From Lachnospiraceae bacterium UBA4381 (GTDB taxonomy: Bacteria; Bacillota; Clostridia; Lachnospirales; Lachnospiraceae), in assembly GCA_002391105.1 (NCBI GenBank), contig DGRT01000089.1:1-5499 (forward strand): DNA of 5,499 bases. The letters are read 5' to 3'. A program made the position numbers and the translations under genes. Position 1 is the stretch's first letter; the number at the start of each line of letters is the position of its first letter. The notes under the pieces are model-generated. The model was not told where the DNA came from and searched no databases. It saw only the letters and a program-made list of their open reading frames with translations. Below, piece by piece: positions 1-5,499 of this stretch.

Positions 1-173
1 CGGAGGCTTATAATCTGTTAATAGACAGAGCCTTTGATGAGATAAAGCTGAATACCAGACATTTTGCCAAGAGACAGCTTACCTGGTTCAGAAGGGAAAA
101 GGATGTAATCTGGCTGAATAAGGATGAGCTGACGGAGGATGAGATAATCCAGAGGATAATTGATGATATCTGA
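1..173 (+). CDS. miaA: tRNA dimethylallyltransferase MiaA, C-terminal fragment (5' end outside window)
   Basis: This is the last 56 codons of a reading frame (first full codon at base 3) ending in TGA at 171-173. MiaA transfers a dimethylallyl group to the N6 of A37 in tRNAs that read codons starting with U. The fragment carries the family's C-terminal signature: TRHFAKRQLTWFRR, then a VIWLN segment and an acidic, helical tail (TEDEIIQRIIDDI). The TR-x-AKRQ-TWFR block is highly characteristic, so the call is firm even without the P-loop, which lies upstream. No hairpin followed by a T-run comes after the stop, so transcription may continue into the next gene. Having a methionine gamma-lyase family gene downstream fits the Firmicutes neighbourhood of miaA (in Bacillus subtilis, miaA, hfq and ynbB lie close together; from memory). 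Confidence 0.93.
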   Translation, partial: EAYNLLIDRAFDEIKLNTRHFAKRQLTWFRREKDVIWLNKDELTEDEIIQRIIDDI

Positions 174-327
174 AAACAAACTAATATAAACATAACTGGA
201 AGATAATATCCTAAAGCAAACTATAATAAACATAACAGAAATATAATAATCTAAAGCAAACTATAATAAACATAACAGGAAGATAATAACCTATAGCAAA
301 CTATAATAAATATACAGGAAGATAATA
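173..327 (+). repeat. 40-bp tandem repeat, about 3.7 copies, in the leader of the methionine gamma-lyase family gene
   Basis: Copies start at 181, 221, 261 and 301 with an exact 40-base period, preceded by a partial copy at about 173-180 that touches the miaA stop codon. Consensus parts in order are CTATAATAAACATAACAGGA, then AGATAATAACCTAAAGCAAA. By hand count copies 2 and 3 match at 36 of 40 positions and copies 1 and 3 at 35 of 40. The last copy has lost one base in the CATAAC part and ends in the start codon at 328. Copies 1, 3 and 4 contain a Shine-Dalgarno-like GGAAG followed by ATAATA. In copy 2 the place of ATG is ATC (249-251), in copy 3 it is ACC (289-291). Copies 2-4 contain TATAAT, but no -35 element stands at the right distance. 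The unit is not a multiple of three and is not palindromic, so it looks like a minisatellite-type expansion of a leader and not a coding or hairpin element. The gap holds nothing else I can recognise. Confidence 0.9.
316..321 (+). promoter_or_regulatory. Ribosome binding site of the methionine gamma-lyase family gene, inside the last repeat copy
   Basis: AGGAAG lies six bases before the ATG at 328. It is part of the 40-bp repeat, and near-identical sites occur at 277-282 and (as TGGAAG) 197-202 without a following start codon. It supports the ATG at 328 as the start. Confidence 0.75.
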
Positions 328-1611
328 ATGGACGAATTAAAGAAGTATTATATGGAATGTGGTATATCTGAAAAGGTATATGATTATGCTGAGGAAATCG
401 AAGCACGACTTAAGTCACGCTTTGACAAGATTGATAAGATTGCAGAATATAACCAGCTTAAGGTTCAGCAGGCTATGGCTAAGTGCCGTCTTGCTGAGGA
501 ACATCTGAGAGGTACTACAGGATATGGTTATAATGATTCCGGTCGGGATACATTAGAAAGAATATATGCTGAGGTATTTCATACAGAGGATGCGCTGGTA
601 AGACAGCAGATAACCTGCGGTACCCATGCGCTTACTATCGCACTTTCGGCAATTCTGAGACCGGGAGACCAGATGCTCTCTATAGCCGGAAAGGTATATG
701 ATACTCTTCAGGGTGTTATCGGTGTCCGTCCGGAGAAGGGCTGTCTTGCTGAATATGGTATAACCTATAATCAGGTTGATCTTCTGGACGACGGTTCATG
801 GGATTATGATGGAATTAAGATGGCGCTGAATGATAGGGTAAAGCTCGTTGAGATCCAGAGGTCCAAGGGATATGATACCAGACCTTCGCTGTCTGTAGAA
901 GCAATCGGAGAAGCTATAAGGTTTGTAAAGAGCATCAGACCGGATGTTATAGTAATGGTGGATAACTGTTATGGTGAGTTTGTTGAAACCATAGAGCCCT
1001 CTGATGTAGGTGCGGATATGGTAGTCGGCTCACTTATTAAAAATATCGGTGGCGGACTTGCTCCAATAGGTGGATATATCTGTGGGACAAAAGCCTGTAT
1101 CGAATTATGTGCTGCCAGACTTATAACTCCCGGAATAGGTAAAGAGGTTGGAGCCTCCCTGGGAGTGACTGCCCAGTTTGCAGAGGGACTGTTCCTCGCT
1201 CCTACGGTTACAGCCGCTGCCCTTAAGGGTGCTATATTTGCGGCAAATGTATATGAAGGTCTTGGCTTTAAGGCGATTCCTGATTCCAAGGAAGAAAGGT
1301 ATGACATTATTGAAGCGGTAGAACTTGGAAAACCGGAGCTTATAGAGGCATTTTGCGAAGGGATCCAGGCGGCAGCTCCGGTTGACAGCTATGTAAAGCC
1401 TGTTCCCTGGGCTATGCCGGGGTATGATTCGGATGTCATCATGGCAGCCGGTGCATTTGTCTCAGGAGCTTCCATAGAGCTTTCTGCTGATGCCCCTATG
1501 AAAGAGCCTTATGCTGTATATTTTCAGGGAGGACTTACTTATCCGCATGCAAAGCTGGGAATAATGATGTCCCTTCAGAAAATTATAGAAAAAAACCTTA
1601 TAGTATGGTAA
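328..1611 (+). CDS. Methionine gamma-lyase family protein (PLP-dependent; 'aluminum resistance protein' family)
   Basis: This encodes a 427-residue, full-length member of the fold-type I PLP enzyme family named Met_gamma_lyase or aluminum resistance protein, with YnbB as the Bacillus relative. Visible motifs are GTTGYGYNDSGRDTLERIYA (residues 62-81), the TCGTHALTIAL loop (96-106) that probably helps hold the cofactor, VDNCYGEF (211-218) with D212 as the likely pyridine-nitrogen aspartate, and GSLIKN (234-239) with K238 as the expected Schiff-base lysine, followed by GGGLAP-GGY. The C-terminal YFQGGLTYPHAKLG segment is also family-typical. No signal peptide or membrane segment is seen, so it is cytoplasmic. 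The family name suggests C-S lyase activity on methionine or related amino acids, but the substrate is poorly settled and cannot be read from this sequence. The ATG is fixed by AGGAAG six bases upstream. It may be read through from miaA, since no terminator separates them. From memory, the residue after KN is usually proline; here it is isoleucine (I240). Confidence 0.88.
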   Translation: MDELKKYYMECGISEKVYDYAEEIEARLKSRFDKIDKIAEYNQLKVQQAMAKCRLAEEHLRGTTGYGYNDSGRDTLERIYAEVFHTEDALVRQQITCGTHALTIALSAILRPGDQMLSIAGKVYDTLQGVIGVRPEKGCLAEYGITYNQVDLLDDGSWDYDGIKMALNDRVKLVEIQRSKGYDTRPSLSVEAIGEAIRFVKSIRPDVIVMVDNCYGEFVETIEPSDVGADMVVGSLIKNIGGGLAPIGGYICGTKACIELCAARLITPGIGKEVGASLGVTAQFAEGLFLAPTVTAAALKGAIFAANVYEGLGFKAIPDSKEERYDIIEAVELGKPELIEAFCEGIQAAAPVDSYVKPVPWAMPGYDSDVIMAAGAFVSGASIELSADAPMKEPYAVYFQGGLTYPHAKLGIMMSLQKIIEKNLIVW

Positions 1612-1681
1612 TATAAATTAGTTTGGTCTAAATATTTCAAATCCTATTTTGTGTATAAATGAGGCATAAATACGACAGAAC

Positions 1682-1686
1682 AGGAG
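1682..1686 (+). promoter_or_regulatory. Ribosome binding site that decides the radC start
   Basis: AGGAG lies five bases before the ATG at 1692. The in-frame ATG at 1659, 33 bases upstream, is preceded only by AT-rich sequence with no Shine-Dalgarno match, so 1692 is the preferred start. Confidence 0.75.
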
Positions 1687-1691
1687 ATGAA

Positions 1692-2426
1692 ATGAAAGAA
1701 AAGATTAAAAACAGAAAAGCAGTTACAAATTTGAAGATCAGTGATATGGACATTCCTGAAAAGCCTGTCGAGAAGCTGATGGAGCATGGAGCAGCTTCAC
1801 TCTCGGATGCGGAACTTCTGGCTATCATACTGAGATGCGGAACCAGGGACATGAATGTTATAACCCTGTCCCAGCTTATCCTGAACAGTCATCCGGTATA
1901 TAAAGGTCTTCGTGGTCTTAATTACAGGGATATATACAGTCTGATGGATATCCCCGGAGTAGGGAAGACCAAGGCGTGTCAGATCCTTGCACTTACAGAA
2001 ATATCCAGACGAATAGCTTCCGAAACTGTAAGACAGAGCACTGAAATGAACAGTCCTTCTGATATTGCTGATTATTTTATGGAACAGGTCAGATATCTGA
2101 CTAAAGAAAGAGTCTATGCTGTATTCTTAAGTTCCTCTATGGAATATCTTCATAAGATTCTCATATCTGAGGGAAGCATAGACAGATCGATAGTTTCGAC
2201 CAGAGATATATTTCACGAAGCTCTCAAGGTAAATGCCCGCTATGTGGTGGTTTTGCATAATCATCCGTCCGGCAATCCTGAGCCCAGTGACATGGATATA
2301 CTTGTGACCTCCAGACTGTATAAGCTGGGAGAAAGTCTGGGAGTAGATCTTCTGGATCATATTATTATAGGTGATGGCATATATTTCAGTTTTAAAGAAC
2401 ATGAAGAAATATGGGATAGACTATGA
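1692..2426 (+). CDS. radC: RadC family protein (HhH plus JAB/MPN metal-binding domain)
   Basis: With the start at 1692 this is a 244-residue RadC (UPF0758) protein, close to the usual 220-230. The N-terminal part has the family opening (PVEKLMEHGAASLSDAELLAIILRCG) and a helix-hairpin-helix, MDIPGVGKTKA (about residues 85-95), expected to bind DNA. The C-terminal part is a JAB/MPN domain with an intact JAMM motif: E160 in SEGSIDRSIVSTRDIF, then H189 and H191 in HNHPSG, S199 and D202, in the HxH-x7-S-x2-D spacing, followed by LLDHIIIG. These residues would bind zinc. RadC was first named as a DNA repair protein, but that role has been questioned and its biochemical function is unsettled. Firmicutes often carry radC just before mreBCD, as here except that mreB is absent. 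An in-frame ATG at 1659 would add 11 residues but lacks a ribosome binding site. The stop overlaps the mreC start by four bases (ATGA). Confidence 0.93.
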   Translation: MKEKIKNRKAVTNLKISDMDIPEKPVEKLMEHGAASLSDAELLAIILRCGTRDMNVITLSQLILNSHPVYKGLRGLNYRDIYSLMDIPGVGKTKACQILALTEISRRIASETVRQSTEMNSPSDIADYFMEQVRYLTKERVYAVFLSSSMEYLHKILISEGSIDRSIVSTRDIFHEALKVNARYVVVLHNHPSGNPEPSDMDILVTSRLYKLGESLGVDLLDHIIIGDGIYFSFKEHEEIWDRL

Positions 2427-3274
2427 AGTTTGATAACAAAAAAGATATAAGTCCTAAATATATTCTTATAGTACTGAGCGTTATCTGCATAGCGCTTGTT
2501 ATTCTTTCTGCATTTTTCCCGAATGTGCTAAAGCCTGTCAGAGAAGTTACCGGAATAGTTATAACTCCTCTGCAGCAGGGAGTCAGCAATGTAGGACATT
2601 TTGTAGAAGAAAAGCTCAGTGTATTTGGAGATATCAAAGAGCTTAAAGAGGAAAATGAAGAGCTGAAAACTACAGTTGACGATCTTAGTAATGAGCTGTC
2701 CCGTAGAGAGGCAGAGCTTGTAGAGCTTCAGACACTTAGAGATATGTACTATCTGGATGAGCTTTATCCTGATTATGATAAGACTGTAGCAAGAGTATTC
2801 TCGGTTAATTCTTCCGGATGGTTCAATGATTTCTATATTGATAAGGGGCTTAATGATGGAATCTATGAAGGCTGTAATGTCTTATGTGACGACGGCCTTC
2901 TTGGTATTGTTATAGAGTCCTATAGTGATTACGCCAGAGTAAGAGCAATAATAGATGACAGGGCAAGTGTAACCGGTGAGATCGGCTCCAGTGGTTATAT
3001 ATGCAATATCGAAGGCAGTCTTCAGACTATGAGTGAAGGCTATCTGATAGCCTCAAATATAGATAAGAATGCGCTTGTATCCGAAGGTGACAGGGTTGTT
3101 ACCTCCAGTGTATCTGACAGATATCTGTATGGAATAACCATAGGCTATGTAACTAGTGTAGAGCAGGATTCGAATAATCTTACTCAGACTGCACATATAA
3201 CTCCAACAGTTAATTTTACTGATATCAAAGATGTAATGATCATTCTTGATCGTAAACAGGAAGTGAACTACTAA
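2423..3274 (+). CDS. mreC: Rod shape-determining protein MreC
   Basis: This encodes a 283-residue MreC, a bitopic membrane protein that forms an extracytoplasmic scaffold of the elongasome and interacts with the class B PBP. In order: a short basic cytoplasmic tail (residues 1-12), one membrane segment (about 13-32), a linker, a coiled coil (about 67-107, rich in E, L and K with heptad-like spacing), then the beta-rich MreC core. The core has the conserved pattern VNSSGWFNDFYIDKGLNDGI (128-147), then DDGLLGIV (156-163), and a second half with EGDRVVTSSVSDRYLYGITIG (221-241) ending in VMIILD. Length and layout are normal. The ATG sits in the radC stop (ATGA), and no strong Shine-Dalgarno precedes it, so translation is probably coupled to radC. 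mreB, normally found directly upstream, is not present. Confidence 0.94.
   Translation: MKFDNKKDISPKYILIVLSVICIALVILSAFFPNVLKPVREVTGIVITPLQQGVSNVGHFVEEKLSVFGDIKELKEENEELKTTVDDLSNELSRREAELVELQTLRDMYYLDELYPDYDKTVARVFSVNSSGWFNDFYIDKGLNDGIYEGCNVLCDDGLLGIVIESYSDYARVRAIIDDRASVTGEIGSSGYICNIEGSLQTMSEGYLIASNIDKNALVSEGDRVVTSSVSDRYLYGITIGYVTSVEQDSNNLTQTAHITPTVNFTDIKDVMIILDRKQEVNY
3258..3263 (+). promoter_or_regulatory. Ribosome binding site of mreD, inside the mreC coding sequence
   Basis: AGGAAG lies ten bases before the mreD ATG at 3274, near the end of mreC. The spacing is slightly long, and the TAATG junction would also allow reinitiation. Confidence 0.5.
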
Positions 3275-3786
3275 TGCGTAGAGTTATTACTATATTTATA
3301 TTGATAATAATATCTTTTCTGCTTCAGAGTGTTCTTTTTTCCTTTGACAATATCAGAGGCTTCGCACCTGATCTGCTGATGATACTGACCATGTCCTTTG
3401 CTGTCATGCGAGGACGGAGAGAAGGACTCATAACCGGTTTTATATGCGGTTTTCTTTATGATATTTTCTTTGGAACACTCATAGGTCCCTACAGCTTTTT
3501 ATTTATGATAATCGGATATCTGAATGGAGCCTTCCATAAGGACTTCCTTATGGAGGATATTATGATGCCTGTTATCATTATTGCTGTTGATGAAGCATTT
3601 TTTAATATCGTTCAATATATTCTGTTCTTCTTATTAAGGAACAGAACAAGCATTGCATTTTATTTTATTCATATCATTCTGCCACAGGTGTTTGCCACTG
3701 TGCTTGCAACCATCATAATATACAGATTCCTGGTATGGATTAATAAATATCTTAAAAAGCGGGTAGAAGAGAGTGAAAATAATTAA
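3274..3786 (+). CDS. mreD: Rod shape-determining protein MreD
   Basis: This encodes a 170-residue, very hydrophobic integral membrane protein with five or six predicted membrane helices (roughly residues 4-23, 32-46, 51-67, 70-86, 97-121 and 131-154) and a charged C-terminal tail (WINKYLKKRVEESENN). The central block PDLLMILTMSFAVMRGRREG (32-51), followed by GFICGFLYDIFFGTLIGPYS (55-74) and GYLNG, is the MreD signature, with the conserved G-x-x-x-G-x-x-D type pattern. MreD works with MreC in the elongasome and is thought to set the conformation of MreC that activates the PBP. Its ATG overlaps the mreC stop by one base (TAATG). Its 3' end overlaps the next gene by 14 bases, so the two are probably coupled. 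Confidence 0.92.
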   Translation: MRRVITIFILIIISFLLQSVLFSFDNIRGFAPDLLMILTMSFAVMRGRREGLITGFICGFLYDIFFGTLIGPYSFLFMIIGYLNGAFHKDFLMEDIMMPVIIIAVDEAFFNIVQYILFFLLRNRTSIAFYFIHIILPQVFATVLATIIIYRFLVWINKYLKKRVEESENN

Positions 3787-5499
3787 AGAATTCTTCCTTA
3801 ATCTTAAGGAAATTGTTCTTGAATATGTCAGCAGCAGAGTGTTCCCTGTAACACTTCTTATTCTTGTACTCTTCGGACTGCTTATCAATCGTCTGTTTGT
3901 CATTCAGATAGAACAGGGTGAGAGCTACAGTGAGAGCTTTGAAGTCAAGTCCGAAAAAACTCTGAGTGTCAATTCCATCAGAGGAAATATCTATGATGTA
4001 AACGGCAACCTTCTTGCCTATAACGAGATATCCTACACACTGACCTTTGGTAACAGTACAGCACTTCCGGATATGGCAAAGAGTATGAGTATATCCGAAA
4101 ATGTTCTTAAAAACAGAATTATCTACAATACTTTATGTATTCTCAGAAATAATGGAGACAGGATAGATACATCCTTCAGAATTGACTATAAAGATGGCGA
4201 GTATAAATTCAATGTTTCAGGCAGCTCGCTCAAGCTTTTCCTTAAGGATGTTTATGCAACCACCATGACTGATCTTACCGAAGAGCAGTTAAATGCAACT
4301 CCCAAGGAGGTTGTTTACTATCTGAGAGAGCTGTTTGAAATAACTAATGAATATTCGGAAGAGGATGCCATGATCATCCTTGCCTGCAGATATAATCTGT
4401 GGTTAAACCGTTTCCAGCAATATGTACCTGTGGAAATAGCACATGATATATCTGAGAAGAGCCGTTCTGCAATAACCGAGAACAGGGATAATCTTCTTGG
4501 AATGGATATAATAGTGGATTCCAGCAGGCATTATAATGATGCGAAGTATTTTGCTCATATCATCGGATATGTTGGAAAAGCCTCCCAGGAAGATATAGAT
4601 TACTTCAATGAAGAACTTGGAGAAAAAAAGTATGACAGTAATGATGTGGTAGGCAAATCCGGTATCGAAAGAAAGTATGAAACCTATCTTCATGGAACCG
4701 ATGGAGAGCAGACTCTTTTCGTGGATAATCTTGGAAAGGTTCTCGAAGTCACCAAGGATACTCCATCTATCGCCGGTGACGATATATATCTTACCATTGA
4801 TGCCGATCTTCAGAAGTATTGCTATGATATGCTGGAGAAAGAGATAGCTTCAATCCTTGCCTCCAAGATTCTGAATGTTGCTTCCGTATCAAAGGATAAT
4901 CCTGATAAAGCCATGGCTATTACAGATGTATATGCGGCATTTTTCAATAATAACCAGATCAGCATAAAGAAGATGGCTGAACCGGGCGCAACAGAGCTGG
5001 AAAAAAATATATACGCAAACTATACCCAGAGACTTGAGACAACACTGGATACTGTAGATGGTCTTCTGACAACCAATCCTGTAGAGCTTAAGAATCTTTC
5101 GGCAGAATATCAGGATTACTGTGAATATATCTGCGAAATGCTCAGCTCTAACGGAATCTATGATACAACAGTCGTAAATCATAATTCTGAGGAATTTCTT
5201 AACTATATTACTGACAAATCCACACTTCAGGATTTTCTCAGATATCTGATCAGGATAGAGGCTATAGATATAACTTCTATAGAAGAAGAAAATAAGTATT
5301 ATGACTCGGACGAGATATATACCACTCTCATAAATTATATTATAGAATATCTTGAGGATGATCCGGATTTTAATAACCGTATGATCAATAATATGATACG
5401 GGAGGGCTCCATATCCAGCTATGATGTAGTAAGTCTCCTGTATGATCAGGGCATACTGAATAAAGAGGGCGATAAGGAATATGAAGCCTTTATGAGCGG
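3773..5499 (+). CDS. mrdA: Class B penicillin-binding protein (PBP2/MrdA type), N-terminal 575 residues; 3' end outside window
   Basis: A frame starting with GTG at 3773 is open to the window edge. A TAG at 3764-3766 in the same frame leaves this GTG as the only sensible start that keeps the cytoplasmic tail; a second GTG at 3839 would leave only the membrane segment. The protein has a short tail, one membrane anchor (about residues 24-45) and the class B pedestal: RGNIYDVNGNLLAYN (70-84; the usual arginine of D-R-N-G is valine here), GKSGIEKKYETYLHGTDGEQ in the region just before residue 320, and DIYLTIDADLQKY (337-349), which opens the transpeptidase domain. It should crosslink peptidoglycan outside the membrane, working with MreC/MreD and a RodA-type partner. 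Oddity: the catalytic SxxK, expected some 60-80 residues after LTID, is not seen in a proper context through residue 575. Instead there is an acidic, probably helical insertion beginning near ILNVASVSKDN and ITDVYAAFFNNNQIS. The symbol rests on gene context; spoVD/pbpB-like members are less likely beside mreCD. Confidence 0.88.
   Translation, partial: MKIIKEFFLNLKEIVLEYVSSRVFPVTLLILVLFGLLINRLFVIQIEQGESYSESFEVKSEKTLSVNSIRGNIYDVNGNLLAYNEISYTLTFGNSTALPDMAKSMSISENVLKNRIIYNTLCILRNNGDRIDTSFRIDYKDGEYKFNVSGSSLKLFLKDVYATTMTDLTEEQLNATPKEVVYYLRELFEITNEYSEEDAMIILACRYNLWLNRFQQYVPVEIAHDISEKSRSAITENRDNLLGMDIIVDSSRHYNDAKYFAHIIGYVGKASQEDIDYFNEELGEKKYDSNDVVGKSGIERKYETYLHGTDGEQTLFVDNLGKVLEVTKDTPSIAGDDIYLTIDADLQKYCYDMLEKEIASILASKILNVASVSKDNPDKAMAITDVYAAFFNNNQISIKKMAEPGATELEKNIYANYTQRLETTLDTVDGLLTTNPVELKNLSAEYQDYCEYICEMLSSNGIYDTTVVNHNSEEFLNYITDKSTLQDFLRYLIRIEAIDITSIEEENKYYDSDEIYTTLINYIIEYLEDDPDFNNRMINNMIREGSISSYDVVSLLYDQGILNKEGDKEYEAFMS
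4865..5499 (+). other. Large insertion inside the PBP transpeptidase domain (protein region, runs off the window)
   Basis: From about residue 365 to 575 of the PBP, the sequence does not resemble the usual start of a transpeptidase domain: there is no D-P-x-T-G-x-V-L-A-M block and no P-S-Y-D-P-N block. It has ITDVYAAFFNNNQISIKKM near its start and many acidic and aromatic residues (for example EYICEM, EEENKYYDSDEIY, YLEDDPDF), and reads as mostly helical and surface-exposed. Similar Y-x-A-x-x-N-N-N segments occur, to my recollection, in long PBPs of Lachnospiraceae. Its function is unknown to me. Confidence 0.6.

Noticed and set aside
222..307. TATAAT boxes at 222-227, 262-267 and 302-307 as tandem -10 promoter elements
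   Set aside because: No TTGACA-like -35 lies 16-18 bases upstream (the place is occupied by GAAGAT or similar) and there is no TG extension. They may come simply from the AT-rich repeat, so I do not call promoters.
173..327. CRISPR array
   Set aside because: The repeats are directly adjacent with a 40-base period and no unique spacers between conserved repeats; variation is spread over the whole unit.
969..1307. Minus-strand open frame of 112 codons opposite the lyase gene, and other minus-strand frames across the window
   Set aside because: They lie opposite well-supported + strand genes with clear family motifs, have no recognisable domain, and are explained as shadows of coding sequence.
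1612..1660. Possible terminator (TTAG-GTTTGG-type short inverted match) or promoter (TATAAA at 1654-1659) after the lyase gene
   Set aside because: The only stem is TTAG/CTAA, four pairs, with no T-run directly after it; the TATAAA has no -35 at a workable distance. Too weak to list.
4888..4974. SVSK and SIKK as SxxK catalytic motifs of the PBP
   Set aside because: Both match the four-residue pattern but lack the P-G-S-T/S-x-x-K setting and the flanking strands of a transpeptidase; short patterns of this type occur often by chance.
4974..5010. AEPGATELEKN in the PBP as a mutated E-P-G-S-T-x-x-K active-site motif
   Set aside because: It resembles the motif only over EPGAT; serine and the lysine at the proper place are missing, and the expected preceding blocks (D-P-x-T-G, P-S-Y-D-P-N) are absent. 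It lies in the insertion, so the similarity is probably chance.

Overview
The window reads as chromosomal DNA of a low-to-moderate-GC Gram-positive, most likely a clostridium and plausibly Lachnospiraceae. The basis is the gene order (miaA, a methionine gamma-lyase family gene, radC, mreC, mreD, a class B penicillin-binding protein), strong use of ATA, AGA and TAT codons, AG-rich Shine-Dalgarno sites, and an unusual clostridial-style insertion in the penicillin-binding protein. All genes are on the + strand. I see no tRNA, rRNA, CRISPR array, transposon or phage gene.

Layout. Positions 1-173 are the 3' end of miaA (tRNA dimethylallyltransferase). Positions 174-327 are a gap filled by a 40-bp tandem repeat whose last, slightly shortened copy supplies the ribosome binding site of the next gene. 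Positions 328-1611 encode a PLP-dependent methionine gamma-lyase family protein (the 'aluminum resistance protein' family, like Bacillus YnbB, which is also near miaA). After an 80-bp gap with no recognisable terminator or promoter comes a compact block: radC (1692-2426), mreC (2423-3274), mreD (3274-3786) and a class B PBP (GTG start at 3773, still open at 5499). Each junction overlaps (4, 1 and 14 bases), which points to one translationally coupled operon.

How the genes work together. MreC, MreD and the PBP are parts of the lateral-wall (elongasome) peptidoglycan machinery: MreC and MreD are membrane scaffolds that organise and activate the transpeptidase. RadC is a regular neighbour of mre genes in Firmicutes, without a settled role in them. 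The usual mreB between radC and mreC is missing here, since radC runs straight into mreC with an ATGA overlap. The PBP has its N-terminal membrane anchor and pedestal motifs and the opening of its transpeptidase domain, but more than 220 residues later no convincing SxxK active-site motif has appeared, so a large insertion splits the domain.

This is mostly a housekeeping region and I found no clear new defence or mobile system. The points worth a second look are the repeat leader, the missing mreB and the PBP insertion.
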